NCBI GenBank assembly: GCA_900542965.1
Contig: UQPY01000013.1
Location: 1 to 42,633, forward strand
DNA: 42,633 bases
DNA from: an uncultured Collinsella sp.
GTDB taxonomy: Bacteria; Actinomycetota; Coriobacteriia; Coriobacteriales; Coriobacteriaceae
Direction: 5' to 3'
Shown here one piece after another: positions 32,001 to 40,324 of the stretch. The notes beneath the pieces were generated by a model. It saw nothing but the letters and a program-made list of their open reading frames with translations, had not been told where the DNA came from and ran no database searches. Made by a program: the position numbers and the translations under genes. Numbering within the stretch: position 1 is the first letter of the stretch; every line of letters begins with the position of its first letter.

Positions 32001-32635
32001 CCCGTGGAGCTCACCATGCGGCGGATGCGGTCGATCTCGTCGCCAAAGAACTCAATGCGCACGGGCGCCTTTTCCTGCGCGGGAAACACCTCGACGGTGT
32101 CGCCGTGCACACGAAACAGGCCGGGCGCGTCGGCGGCGCCGGCATTGGTGTAGCCCATGCCCACCAGACGCTGCGGCACCTCGTCAAAGGGAATCTCCTC
32201 GCCCACCGCAAAAGTAGTGGACTCCCAGTAGCGGCTCTCGACCGGCGGCACGCAGCGCAGCAGCGCGCGGGCCGAGGCGACCATGATGCAGTTGTCCCCG
32301 CGCACGATGCGCCCGAGCGCCTCGCAGCGCTGGGCCACCACGGCGTCGTCGGGCGCCTGCTCGCGCCAAGGATATTCCTTGCGCTCGGGAAAGCGGCACA
32401 CGTGCGCCAGGCCCACATAGGCGGCAAGGCTACGCGCGGCGCGATCGGCTGCATCCTCGCCACTCACGATGTAGACCGTAGGGCGCGGGCGGCGCGCAAA
32501 CTGGGCGGCGGCCATAAGCGTTCGACCCGACTGAGACACGGCCAGCGTCACGTCCTCGCCAGAATCGAGCCCGGCCTCGACGGTCTGCAGCGCCTCGGCA
32601 GTGTAGAGCTGCGCGGCTATACGGTGAATGAGCAT
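29003..32635 (-). CDS. mfd: Transcription-repair coupling factor Mfd
   Basis: This 1210-aa ATP-driven DNA translocase removes RNA polymerase stalled at lesions and recruits UvrA. All parts are present: the UvrB-like N-terminal domains (SGRTLMAAAQFARRP...), the RNA-polymerase interaction domain (YVVHATHGIALFSEI...DYFLLEYADGDKLYVPLEQVDRITRYVG), the RecG-like helicase core with Walker A CGDVGFGKTE, DEEQRFG, LSATPIPRTMQM, VGRVGRSATQAYAYFM-type motif VI, and the C-terminal TRCF domain. An Ala/Arg-rich insert lies before the interaction domain. ATG 32635 has GGAGG 6 nt upstream. Length is at the upper end of the family. Confidence 0.97.
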   Translation of the reverse strand: MLIHRIAAQLYTAEALQTVEAGLDSGEDVTLAVSQSGRTLMAAAQFARRPRPTVYIVSGEDAADRAARSLAAYVGLAHVCRFPERKEYPWREQAPDDAVVAQRCEALGRIVRGDNCIMVASARALLRCVPPVESRYWESTTFAVGEEIPFDEVPQRLVGMGYTNAGAADAPGLFRVHGDTVEVFPAQEKAPVRIEFFGDEIDRIRRMVSSTGQTIGNEDSIEIFPCRELALTDEAVHNMHVALYRASQDDSKLAALLEMVDARIVTPELDRFLPVMYGQTVSPLSHVSGKALVVLSEPRSLFDDCLRAYEDIEARAGEAGVDRLDGLYVRAQQLDFGSQQRLNYVSLIRAGGAVTAELKIEQPAIAGSDNRFMTRIQEVVGKRYACVFAIPDRGARESMELTFGDEGITFEESLTAAPENAGAIGDRVRVAAADSADRAARQEARASIRERRADALNARSLEAGAAQAAAGAAVPTISRGRVTFVDAVLPQGVVVPDANLAVFSIADLNARMDANRARSRRKVDITQITFPFKPGDYVVHATHGIALFSEIARQEVGGKERDYFLLEYADGDKLYVPLEQVDRITRYVGPDGDKPRLTRLNTADWTRATNKARKNAKKLAFDLVDLYTRRSSITGIACPPDTPEQIEMEESFPYDETRDQLEAIADIKADMEAPKPMDRLLCGDVGFGKTEVALRAAFKCVDSGRQVMVLCPTTILAQQHYETFFERFAPFGLEVEVLSRFRTPAQQKRALKAFAEGTIDVLIGTHRLLSADVNPKNLGMVIIDEEQRFGVQHKEQLKNLREQIDVLTLSATPIPRTMQMATSGVRDMSLITTPPTGRRPVIVHVGEYDPDVVSAAIRLEVGRGGQVYYVSNRVKTIDDAVARVHEAAPEARVGVAHGKMSPREVEDVMIEFATKKIDVLIATTIVESGIDNATANTLIIEDSQRLGLAQLYQLKGRVGRSATQAYAYFMFPGELPLTEEATARLTALSEFQDLGSGMRIAMRDLEIRGAGSLMGAEQHGNLSSVGFDLFTQMLGQAVAEARGDDDAGVEAASVGINLPADYFLSEEYMPAVDQRVLVYRKLAAAEDLESIDEVQEETEAAHGELPLAGLNLFNRARIRIRGERLGLESVTLSGGRITFLGVDVPKKVAFEFKNRYGAVNFPKSRKLSVPYKAGAGAGSGLGRGLDANDGTGPVAAALMLLQQLGASDDD

Positions 32636-32659
32636 GCTGTTCCTCCGGCATTGCAACGC

Positions 32660-32688
32660 CAAAAGCCCGCCGAGGCAAGCTCGGCGGG
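32660..32688 (-). terminator. Terminator upstream of mfd
   Basis: CCCGCCGAG (32666-32674) pairs with CTCGGCGGG (32680-32688); a TTTT follows on the minus strand (32661-32664). It probably ends transcription of the ATP-grasp gene before mfd. Confidence 0.8.
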
Positions 32689-32732
32689 TCGTTCGTCAAA
32701 TTCGTTGCTTGTCATGGTAGCGCATGGAGAGG

Positions 32733-32777
32733 ACTCCGGCTCAAGCGTACGCCCAGCCCCGCAACAAAAACGCCAGA
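32733..32777. repeat. 45-bp direct repeat, left copy
   Basis: 44 of 45 positions are identical to 34446-34490; the only difference is at position 6. The copy contains CGTACGCCCAGCCCCGC and stops after one arm of a terminator hairpin, so the hairpin itself is not rebuilt here. Confidence 0.9.
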
Positions 32778-32857
32778 TAGAACTGGATTCACCGGCTTCG
32801 CCAAAATCTCCCCGTCACGTCGAACGCCGCAACCACGGAAGGTGTCCCGAGAAACGG

Positions 32858-34324
32858 CTATTCCTCAAAAAAGCTTGCGACGTTCAAGCGACTCGTCCAC
32901 TCACCTATGGTGTTGGCAAAACCGACGCGTGTGTACACGCCCGCAAAACGGCCGCGATACAGGTACAGGCCTTCCATATTAGAAGCGGGCGCAAAACCAA
33001 GATCATCCACAAGTCCTTTGGGCGCCTCTCCTCGATGCGGCCCATCGACAAGCGTCCCGCGCAAGCAGGGCGTCTGATACTGCTGAGCATACTCCTGTAC
33101 AATCGCCCCAGCGGCCGCAGCGCGAGCAAGCACCTGAGGCCATTCCCGTTCCGCGACATCCAAACCAGCGACAACGCCAACCGCATTGTAGCCGCCGCAC
33201 GGCTTGACAATCCACCGATCCTTTTCGGCAAATCGCGACAACTGGGTGCTTTCATCCAGAATCTCGGTATAGGGCACATGCTCCCGTACAAACGATTGCT
33301 CCTCCGGGCTCAACAAGGACTGACCGGCCCGAGACCACAAAAACGCAAATACGGTCTTAGTCGCACACGGCCACGTTCTAAAACCACCGACGATGCATGC
33401 AAGCCCTTCTTGGGCAGCCTCGATTAAGGCCGAGCGTCCATCGCACGGCTTATCCCACAACTCGCCGGTCACCGCGCGCCGCCAAACGCAATCAATAGGA
33501 CCAGCGGCATCGCACAGGCGCCTAGCACCGCTCTCGTCTTCGCCAATCCACAGGTCGCGTACATCCACAAAGCGTGCGACTACGCCCCGCCGCCTCATAA
33601 GGTCGACAAAATGAGCCGCATCTTCCAAGTCGATGCTTTCCGAATAGTCGACGATTGCCACCGAAGCGGGATATATCTTTGATTGTGGTGCATAGAGCCC
33701 CTCGTCAACGCGGGCCCCGTCGTCCGACCGTGCACCATCCTCGGTGCGGCGAGGATGGGCCAGCTTCCACTCTGCATAGGTCTCAAACAATGCATCTATC
33801 CAGCTACCGCACAAATCGTACTGCCGAAAGCCGGGGTGGTCGGATGCAAACTCCTCAAAGGAAGGCGTCATTCGCACTGCCTGGCAGACCTCATCGGTTA
33901 CCACCATTCCAGCACTGCCGTCGGTATTGAGCTCGCAAAACGTATACGAACCGGTGTCCTCGTCAAGAAAGATATCAACACGCGCAAGGGGAATTTGGCA
34001 ATCATAGCCGGCATCCATAGCACACAGGTCAGCAAAAGCTGGATCCATGCGAAACCACGCACGCACAGAGGCATCGGAACAAAACGCCCGCGTCACCTTG
34101 TCCATAATGCCGTACATGCGTTCGGCGGCCTCCTTAAGAATCGCCGTCATATCCTTGTCGAATATCTTTGGCGTCAGAGCCCAGGGCGCAGGGTCGCCAT
34201 GGTAGAGCGCATGGGTTTGAGACAAGTATTCGTCGCCTTTACGCCGACCAGGTAGGTCGCCTTCGCGCGTGCGCACGATGCGATCAAAGTCATCCTCGAG
34301 CTCTCGCGTCTTCAATGTTGCCAC
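32858..34324 (-). CDS. ATP-grasp protein, glutathionylspermidine-synthase-like
   Basis: This 488-aa protein resembles the circularly permuted ATP-grasp/glutathionylspermidine synthase group, which joins a carboxylate to an amine using ATP. Supporting motifs are FLDEDTGSYTFCELNTDGSAGM near residue 135, an AIVDYSESIDLEDAAHFVDLMRRRG Rossmann-like part, and the ATP-binding segment KDRWIVKPCGGYNAVGVVAG, then IVQEY and the C-terminal YRGRFAGVYTRVGFANTIGEWT. GTG 34324 is chosen because GGAGG lies 5 nt upstream; an ATG at 34336 has no site. Product is unknown. It is flanked by the 45-bp direct repeats and is less G+C-rich than mfd, so it may be an inserted gene. Confidence 0.75.
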   Translation of the reverse strand: MATLKTRELEDDFDRIVRTREGDLPGRRKGDEYLSQTHALYHGDPAPWALTPKIFDKDMTAILKEAAERMYGIMDKVTRAFCSDASVRAWFRMDPAFADLCAMDAGYDCQIPLARVDIFLDEDTGSYTFCELNTDGSAGMVVTDEVCQAVRMTPSFEEFASDHPGFRQYDLCGSWIDALFETYAEWKLAHPRRTEDGARSDDGARVDEGLYAPQSKIYPASVAIVDYSESIDLEDAAHFVDLMRRRGVVARFVDVRDLWIGEDESGARRLCDAAGPIDCVWRRAVTGELWDKPCDGRSALIEAAQEGLACIVGGFRTWPCATKTVFAFLWSRAGQSLLSPEEQSFVREHVPYTEILDESTQLSRFAEKDRWIVKPCGGYNAVGVVAGLDVAEREWPQVLARAAAAGAIVQEYAQQYQTPCLRGTLVDGPHRGEAPKGLVDDLGFAPASNMEGLYLYRGRFAGVYTRVGFANTIGEWTSRLNVASFFEE

Positions 34325-34445
34325 GTTGTCCTCCATTGCTTGATTTTTTGCTCATGCTACGCCAGCGCGCCACGACTTCAGCGCGCTTGAATAGGCTTCT
34401 AAATTAGCAACACATTTTTGCATGGGGCGGCATGAGGCAACATAT

Positions 34446-34490
34446 ACTCCTGCTCAAGCGTACGCCCAGCCCCGCAACAAAAACGCCAGA
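34446..34490. repeat. 45-bp direct repeat, right copy
   Basis: This is the intact context of the repeat: it ends in the first arm of the terminator of the zinc-ribbon membrane protein gene. Its partner is at 32733-32777, and the ATP-grasp gene is the only gene between them. Confidence 0.9.
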
Positions 34491-34508
34491 CGGGCAAGCC
34501 GCCTGGCG
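34475..34508 (-). terminator. Terminator of the zinc-ribbon membrane protein gene
   Basis: CGCCAG (34484-34489) pairs with CTGGCG (34503-34508), with inner CGG/CCG pairs, then TTTTTGTT on the minus strand. Confidence 0.88.
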
Positions 34509-34534
34509 CTATCAGAGTGAGCTATACGCCGAGT

Positions 34535-35581
34535 CTAATCGTAGACGCCCATTTTAAGCAGCATGAAGGTCGGGATGCCGTCACCCTGCGCGACGCGGAC
34601 CGTGCAAGTCTCGGTACGGCCCATGGATGCGTCCGCTTGAATTGCGGCGATGAACTGGTTCTTTGGCAGGCCGTAGGTGCTCTCGGGGATGTCGGAAGGA
34701 AGTAACATGCCGCCAGCACTGTAGACCTCATAGGTGAGCTCGTAAATGTTGTCGCCAAGGTCAGTCGTGCCCGTAACGATGGCACACGGTGGGTTGTAAT
34801 TTCCCTGGCTATATTCCTGTTTCAGATACAAATACCCACCATGCGCTTCGGCCGAATCAGGAATCGCCTGCCCCTCCGGCGTTCTGTCATAAGTCATATC
34901 GGCATCGGAAAGCGTCAGACCCGTCAGGCGATTGAGTTCCCTATTGATCACATCAGTCGCCACACGCTGGCTATTACCGTTGTCATAGTCGCCTTTCTCG
35001 ATTCGATACGGCGCGTTGTCAATAAAATGGCACCAGATAAACTTAACCAGCTTGTATTTCTCGTCATCAGAAAGTCCGTCAGTCGAATCGAAGCCGCCCG
35101 TCTGATACCAGTCCCGATCGAAGTGCTCCTCCGTAAAGTTCGACAGGAACAGGTTTGCGGCGGCATAGGTTGCCTGGTCGTTAAGGTCGACTTTTACGCT
35201 GCTGCTCGTCTGCTCGGTCTCTTCCGGCTCTTCTTGCTCATCGGCAGGCTTCTCCTTGGCGCTTCCCTCGTCCTTGTGCTCGGCCGAGCCCTCGTCGGAC
35301 CCGAGCACCGTGATCTGCGATGAATTGCCCTGCCCAAGCGGACCCAGCACGCCGGTCAGCGCCAGAGCGGCACCGCCGGCAACGAGCACGCCCACCACGC
35401 ACATGCCGACAATCACCGCGCGCTTATGTGACTTCTTCTGCACGGGAGGCATCCCTGCCGCCGGCATCGATGCGGGCTCAGCAGGCGCGGCCGCCGGAGA
35501 GGCAGCGCCCATGCGCGCCCCGCAGTTCGTGCAAAAATCGGTTCCATCGGGCATCTCGGAGCCACACTTGGTGCAAAACAT
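34535..35581 (-). CDS. Zinc-ribbon single-pass membrane protein
   Basis: This 348-aa protein has an N-terminal zinc ribbon (FCTKCGSEMPDGTDFCTNCGARM), an Ala/Pro linker, one transmembrane helix at about residues 55-78 (AVIVGMCVVGVLVAGGAALALTGVL) after a KKSHKR positive patch, an acidic low-complexity stretch (EHKDEGSAKEKPADEQEEPEETEQ), and an outside domain of about 230 residues rich in Asp and Tyr. Such zinc-ribbon/membrane/extracellular proteins are common in Actinobacteria and Firmicutes; function is unknown. ATG 35581 begins directly at the ribbon, with GGGG about 10 nt upstream. It is followed by its own terminator. Confidence 0.82.
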   Translation of the reverse strand: MFCTKCGSEMPDGTDFCTNCGARMGAASPAAAPAEPASMPAAGMPPVQKKSHKRAVIVGMCVVGVLVAGGAALALTGVLGPLGQGNSSQITVLGSDEGSAEHKDEGSAKEKPADEQEEPEETEQTSSSVKVDLNDQATYAAANLFLSNFTEEHFDRDWYQTGGFDSTDGLSDDEKYKLVKFIWCHFIDNAPYRIEKGDYDNGNSQRVATDVINRELNRLTGLTLSDADMTYDRTPEGQAIPDSAEAHGGYLYLKQEYSQGNYNPPCAIVTGTTDLGDNIYELTYEVYSAGGMLLPSDIPESTYGLPKNQFIAAIQADASMGRTETCTVRVAQGDGIPTFMLLKMGVYD

Positions 35582-35699
35582 ATTCGGGCATCCCCTCACA
35601 ACAAACGGCATCTGTCGCCATCATATTGAGCCCTCGCGGCTCAAATGTGTTGCACAACATTGACCACAGCCTTCGGACGCCGGCAAAGCGTGCCGGACC

Positions 35700-36365
35700 C
35701 TACCCCGTCACCCGTACGCTGGGGCAAAGGTCTGCCAGTGGGCACTCGTCGCACTTGGGTTTGCGGGCGTCGCAGATTTCGCGGCCAAAGGTGATCCACT
35801 GGTGATTGACCGACTCCCAATACTCGTGCGGCAAGATCTTGAGCAGATCCTGCTCGGTCTTGAGCGGCTCTTTGGCGTGCGTCTTGGGACTCAGCATCAG
35901 GCGATGCGCGATACGGTTGACGTGCGTATCCACCGCGATGCCTTCCACGATGCCATACCCCACGTTGAGCACGATGTTCGCCGTCTTGCGCCCCACACCC
36001 GGCAGTTTGACGAGCTCCTTCATATCCGCCGGCACTACACCGCCGTAATCGGCAACGATCATCTGCGCCGCTTCCACGGCGTGTTTGGCCTTGCTCTTGT
36101 AGAAGCCAAGCGACTTGATCGTGTCCGCCACGTCGGCAACACTCGCCCCGGCCATGGCCTCGGGCGTGGGCCACTGGGCAAACAGCCGCGGCGTCACCTT
36201 GTTGACTTGCGCGTCGGTCGTTTGCGCCGAGAGCAGCACCGCGATGAGCAGCCTAAAGGGATTCTCGTGGTCCAAGAAGCACTCGACCGGGCCATAGCGA
36301 CGGTTAAGGCGCTCGCACACCTCGATGGCGCGCTCGCGTTTGGCGGCATTGGTCTCGCGTGGCAT
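35700..36365 (-). CDS. nth: Endonuclease III
   Basis: This 221-aa DNA glycosylase/AP lyase removes oxidised pyrimidines. The helix-hairpin-helix LPGVGRKTANIVL contains the catalytic Lys127; the catalytic Asp146 is in VDTHVNRIAHRL. The C-terminal [4Fe-4S] cysteines are spaced C-x6-C-x2-C-x5-C (ICDARKPKCDECPLADLC). ATG 36365 has GAGGAG just upstream; the longer frame has none. It lies 63 bp after the ABC exporter gene on the same strand. Confidence 0.96.
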   Translation of the reverse strand: MPRETNAAKRERAIEVCERLNRRYGPVECFLDHENPFRLLIAVLLSAQTTDAQVNKVTPRLFAQWPTPEAMAGASVADVADTIKSLGFYKSKAKHAVEAAQMIVADYGGVVPADMKELVKLPGVGRKTANIVLNVGYGIVEGIAVDTHVNRIAHRLMLSPKTHAKEPLKTEQDLLKILPHEYWESVNHQWITFGREICDARKPKCDECPLADLCPSVRVTG

Positions 36366-36428
36366 AACGACTCCTCGGCTCGGCAGAAACATAACTTCAC
36401 GGAAACGATTGTCCCACGTATGGGGGCC

Positions 36429-38231
36429 TTAAGCCTCCAAAAATGCGCCGGTCTGGCGGCTCCACAGGCTTGCGTATTCGCCGCCTGCCTCGACGAGCTG
36501 TGCATGCGTGCCGTCCTCGACAATCTCGCCGTCGGCCAACACCACGATGCGGTCGAGCGCTGCCACGGTGGACAGGCGATGTGCCACCACAATGGAGGTG
36601 CGGCCGCGCATCAGGTTCTCGAGCGCCTCCTGCACCAGCGCCTCGGACTCGCTGTCCAAGGCAGACGTCGCCTCGTCGAGCACCAGGATCGGCGCATCGG
36701 TCAAAATAGCGCGGGCAATGGCAACGCGCTGGCGCTGGCCACCCGAAAGCTTAACGCCGCGCTCGCCCACCATGGTGTCAAAGCCATGGGGCAGGCGGTC
36801 GATAAACTCAGTCGCGTTGGCCAGGCGCGCAGCCTCGCGAATCTGCTCGTCAGTGGCGTCGGGGCGGCCGTAGGCGATATTCTCGCAAATGGAGCGGTGG
36901 AACAGCAGCGCCTCCTGCGGCACGTAGGCAACCTGGCGGCGCAGGCTCTGCTGCGTGCAGCGCGAGACATCCTGACCATCCACGAGCACGCAGCCTCCCT
37001 GCACGTCGTCCAAGCGTAGCAACAGCTTGGTGAGTGTTGTCTTGCCCGAGCCCGATTTGCCCACCAGGCCCACGCGCTGGCCCGCCGCCACATGGAGCGT
37101 CAGGTCGTCGAACACGCTCTCGCCCGCCGCGGCATCACGGTATGCAAAGCTCAAGTGCTCAAAATCAATCGCGCCCTCGCTCACCTTGAGCTCGGGGGCG
37201 TTCTCGTCGTCTGCCACCAGACACGGCTCGTCCAGCACGCGCGTCATCTCGGCCGCATCGCCCAGCGCGCGGTTGATGCGCTGCATCATGGAGCTCACGT
37301 AGTTCAGACGCATGGTGAGGTTGTACGTATAGGTAAAGATCATGACGAGCGCGCCGGCAGAGATGCCAAACCACGCGTTGCCGCCCGCGACGAACACACT
37401 CACCACGGCCATGGTGATAACGATAAGGCCCGAGGTCGTAAAGTTGCGTTGCATCATGGCGTGCATCGATACCGTTTCGGCATCGCGCGCGGCACGGTCG
37501 GCGGTATCGAATAGGTCGCGCTCAAAGTCCTCGCGCCCGCAGGTCTTGACGGCCAGGATGTTCGTGACCGCATCGGACAGCACGCCCGACAGCTTGTTCT
37601 GTGCGACGGACGTCGCGGCCGAAAGCGGCATGATGCGCTTGTACATAAGCCAGACAAACGCAATGTAGACGACCATGATGCACACCAGAATCACGGTAAA
37701 TGTGGGCACCACCGGGGCGAGCGCCGCTACCGTGCAGACAACCGAGGTGATGGTGGGGATGAGCGAATACACCGTCACGTCCACCAGACCCGTGTAACCG
37801 CTCATAAAACGGCTCGTCTGGCTCACAAGCGATCCGCCAAATCGGCTGGTGTGGAATGTCATGGACTGGTTGGAGAGCGTATCAAAGCACAGGCGCGCCA
37901 GGTGATAGTTGCCCGCAATCTCGAGCTTGTAGACGGTGTAGTCCTGCAGCTTGGAGAGGATTTGGCCCACTAGGTTAACGATCACGAGTGCCAGAATGTA
38001 GGGACCAAAGACCTCAAACACCTGGTCGCCCGCCACGGGGCCGGCCTGGACGCGGTCGACGATAAGGGCCATCACGTAGGTGTTGGCAAACGTAAGCAAA
38101 AAGATATAGCCCGCCGACGAGAACACCGAGAGAAAAACAATCAACGGCTGTGTGCGCGTGACGTCCCAAAAACGCTGCAGCGTGCGACGTACGGTGGAGC
38201 GTTTGAGCGGACTGGTGCTTCTCTGAGACAT
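36429..38231 (-). CDS. ABC exporter, fused membrane and ATPase domains
   Basis: This 600-aa half-transporter is of the type I (MsbA/LmrA-like) exporter group and works as a dimer. Six helices fill residues about 25-320. The ATPase domain starts near 355 (IDFEHLSFAYRDA) with Walker A GLVGKSGSGKTTL, Q-loop YVPQEALLF, signature LSGGQRQRVAIARA, Walker B ILVLDEATSALDSES and the His loop VVAHRLSTV. Substrate is unknown; lipids, peptides or drugs are the usual range. No partner half-transporter lies next to it, so it is likely a homodimer. ATG 38231 follows AAAGGA. Confidence 0.94.
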   Translation of the reverse strand: MSQRSTSPLKRSTVRRTLQRFWDVTRTQPLIVFLSVFSSAGYIFLLTFANTYVMALIVDRVQAGPVAGDQVFEVFGPYILALVIVNLVGQILSKLQDYTVYKLEIAGNYHLARLCFDTLSNQSMTFHTSRFGGSLVSQTSRFMSGYTGLVDVTVYSLIPTITSVVCTVAALAPVVPTFTVILVCIMVVYIAFVWLMYKRIMPLSAATSVAQNKLSGVLSDAVTNILAVKTCGREDFERDLFDTADRAARDAETVSMHAMMQRNFTTSGLIVITMAVVSVFVAGGNAWFGISAGALVMIFTYTYNLTMRLNYVSSMMQRINRALGDAAEMTRVLDEPCLVADDENAPELKVSEGAIDFEHLSFAYRDAAAGESVFDDLTLHVAAGQRVGLVGKSGSGKTTLTKLLLRLDDVQGGCVLVDGQDVSRCTQQSLRRQVAYVPQEALLFHRSICENIAYGRPDATDEQIREAARLANATEFIDRLPHGFDTMVGERGVKLSGGQRQRVAIARAILTDAPILVLDEATSALDSESEALVQEALENLMRGRTSIVVAHRLSTVAALDRIVVLADGEIVEDGTHAQLVEAGGEYASLWSRQTGAFLEA

Positions 38232-38305
38232 GGTCTTCCTTTCGCGTCCGATAGGGCGAAGCGCCATTGTGCACACTAAAGTGCGCTTCAGGCAAGCGCG
38301 ATGCG

Positions 38306-38336
38306 AAAAGCGCCCGCGCAGTGCTTGCGCAGGCGC
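38306..38336 (-). terminator. Terminator of rmuC
   Basis: GCGCCTGCGC (minus strand; 38327-38336) pairs with GCGCGGGCGC (38310-38319, one G-U pair) around a 7-nt loop, then TTTT. Confidence 0.85.
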
Positions 38337-38353
38337 CCCGCCGTTAGATGCAA

Positions 38354-39706
38354 CTAGTCCTCGTCTTCCTGGCCCGCGAGTAAGCCTGCGGACTCCAAGC
38401 CCAGAATCGCGTCGGCCTCCTCGGCGTCCTCCAGCGCGTCGATGTCCTTGAGCTTGCGCTCCATGACGTTGGTGCGCGTGGTGATAATGCCCTCGACCGT
38501 CTTGCCCGCGGTCTCGATCTGCTGCTGTGCGCGACGCAGCGCCGCCTGATAGCGCGGCAGCTCAGCCTTGACGGCGGAAAGCACGCGCAGCACGTCATCA
38601 GTGCGTTTTTGCAGCCTAAACGTCTGATAGCTCATCTGCAGGCTGTTGAGGATGGCGGCCATGGTGCTGGGGCCGGCAACGTTGACGTGATAGTCGCGGC
38701 CCAGGGTCTCGATAAGCCCGGGGCGGCTGACGACCTCGGCGTACAGGCCCTCAAACGGCACGAACAGAATGCCAAAGTTGGTCGTCGCGGGCACGCTCAG
38801 GTACTTCTCGCAAATGTCCTTGGCCTCGCGTTTGACCATCGCATCGAGCGTCTTGCGCGCAGCGGCCACAGCCTCGGCATCACCCGACTCCTGGGCGTCG
38901 AGCAGATGCTCGTACGCGTCGCCCGGGAATTTGGAGTCAATCGGCAGCAGCACGGGATCGCCCTCGTCTACCGGCAGCTTGACGGCAAACTCAACGCGCT
39001 CCGAGGCGCCGGGCTTTGTGGCCACGTTTTCCAGATACTGATCGGACGTGAGGATGTCCGCCAGAATCGCGCCCAGCTGCACCTCGCCCAAAATGCCGCG
39101 CGCCTTCACATTGCCCAGCACGCGCTTAAGGTCTCCCACGCCGGTGGCGATAGATTGCATATCGCCCAGGCCCTTGTACACGGCCTCGAGCTGGTCGCTC
39201 ACTTGCTTAAACGATGCAGACAGGCGATCGTTGAGCGTACGGGAAAGCTTCTCGTCCACCGTCGCGCGCATCTGGTCGAGCTGAACGTTGTTGTCCTTGC
39301 GGATAGCGCCCAGCTGGGCATCGACCGTCTCGCGCACCTTGTCCAGGCGGTGCTCGATGCCCTCGCGGTTGGCGCCAAGCTGTTGAGCCGTCTCACGGCG
39401 CAGGTCATCCATACGGTCGCCGGCCTGCGAGAACTCGCGCGCAATGGTCAGGTAGCGCTGCTGCTCCACGGCCGCATCGGTTGTCTGCTGCTGCGCGATG
39501 GCATTTGCCGTGCGGCGGGTTTCTGCCAGCGCGACGTTGAGGGCATCGAGCGCGCTGTTGGCCTGCTCGAGCGCAGCCAGCATCTCTACCCCGCTATCGC
39601 CGCGCTCCCGCAGCTCGGCGCGAAGGCCCTTAAGCTGCAGGGCACAAGCCACAGCAACCCCCACCGCCACCAAAGCAATCACAATAAGCGCAATATCAAT
39701 AGCAGG
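38354..39706 (-). CDS. rmuC: DNA recombination protein RmuC
   Basis: This 450-aa protein limits inversion-type recombination and is related to nuclease folds. It has one N-terminal membrane anchor (IDIALIVIALVAVGVAVACAL), a long coiled coil (about 25-180), and the conserved RmuC domain (VKARGILGEVQLGAILADIL, ERVEFAVKLP, VLLPIDSKFPGDAYEHL, ILFVPFEGLYAEV, INSLQ-like LNSLQMSYQTF). The tail is acidic. The ATG at 39706 is preferred since it places the anchor at the N-terminus; a TTG at 39742 has no ribosome site. Confidence 0.92.
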   Translation of the reverse strand, partial: PAIDIALIVIALVAVGVAVACALQLKGLRAELRERGDSGVEMLAALEQANSALDALNVALAETRRTANAIAQQQTTDAAVEQQRYLTIAREFSQAGDRMDDLRRETAQQLGANREGIEHRLDKVRETVDAQLGAIRKDNNVQLDQMRATVDEKLSRTLNDRLSASFKQVSDQLEAVYKGLGDMQSIATGVGDLKRVLGNVKARGILGEVQLGAILADILTSDQYLENVATKPGASERVEFAVKLPVDEGDPVLLPIDSKFPGDAYEHLLDAQESGDAEAVAAARKTLDAMVKREAKDICEKYLSVPATTNFGILFVPFEGLYAEVVSRPGLIETLGRDYHVNVAGPSTMAAILNSLQMSYQTFRLQKRTDDVLRVLSAVKAELPRYQAALRRAQQQIETAGKTVEGIITTRTNVMERKLKDIDALEDAEEADAILGLESAGLLAGQEDED

Positions 39707-39760
39707 CATAGACTCCGCCCAACAAACCCAATCGATTATCAATCAAAACCGCGATCAATC

Positions 39761-40324
39761 TTACCCCGCCACACGCACCGGGCGCCCGGCCCCTTCTTGG
39801 GTGCTTCTCTCTTCCGCATATTCCATAATGCGGCGCGCCGTCTCCCTGCTCACCTTTGAGTCATCGCCGGCTAAGTATGCGTACACGTTTCCCTTATTCA
39901 GATTCAAATCGCGGCAGAGACCGTAGCGCGTTACGCCCGATTCCCCTAGCGCTCCCAATGTTCTTTTTCGCATCAGGGCGTTGATCCTTCTGTCCGCCAC
40001 TGGCTTTTCCTTCACCGCTCTATACGCACGCCAAACGTTGGCATAACGGTTAGGGAGCTCACTTTTGGCGCACAGAGACGCCATGCCACCCGCTTGATCG
40101 TACAAGGACAAAACGCCTCGGTAATCCTCTTCCATCCACGAGCCCTCGGATAAACCCAGAACGTATTCGGCTTTTCCTTGCGCCAAAGCGAGCAAAAACA
40201 GAGGTTCCGCCACGCGCGGCGCAACCGTCGTCGCCTGCTTAACCAGTTTTCTAAAACTGAGCGACTGCTGTCCGGATAGCTCTCGGCAATAGCCTTTTAA
40301 GAATCCCTCAAAGGTCAGATTCAA
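39761..40324 (-). CDS. HTH protein, candidate antitoxin of a nucleotidyltransferase pair
   Basis: This 187-aa protein starts with TTG at 40324. AAGGAGG lies 7 nt upstream, inside the preceding gene, and the TTG overlaps that gene's TGA stop (TTGA). The N-terminal two thirds are helical and unrecognised; residues about 128-170 form a helix-turn-helix (GESGVTRYGLCRDLNLNKGNVYAYLAG), followed by SRETARRIMEYAEE. A DNA-binding protein translated in lock-step with a nucleotidyltransferase fits an AbiE-like toxin-antitoxin layout, with order reversed compared with abiEi-abiEii. Codon use is less biased than in neighbouring genes. I do not recognise the family by name. Confidence 0.65.
   Translation of the reverse strand: MNLTFEGFLKGYCRELSGQQSLSFRKLVKQATTVAPRVAEPLFLLALAQGKAEYVLGLSEGSWMEEDYRGVLSLYDQAGGMASLCAKSELPNRYANVWRAYRAVKEKPVADRRINALMRKRTLGALGESGVTRYGLCRDLNLNKGNVYAYLAGDDSKVSRETARRIMEYAEERSTQEGAGRPVRVAG

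Noticed and set aside
29330..33427. A 1365-codon open frame on the plus strand opposite mfd
   Set aside because: It is the antisense shadow of mfd and of part of the ATP-grasp gene, rich in His/Arg/Gly with no recognisable domain or ribosome site. High-GC coding DNA often opens long frames on the other strand.
32733..34490. Insertion sequence or transposon around the ATP-grasp gene
   Set aside because: No transposase and no terminal inverted repeats; the flanks are direct repeats that include a host terminator.
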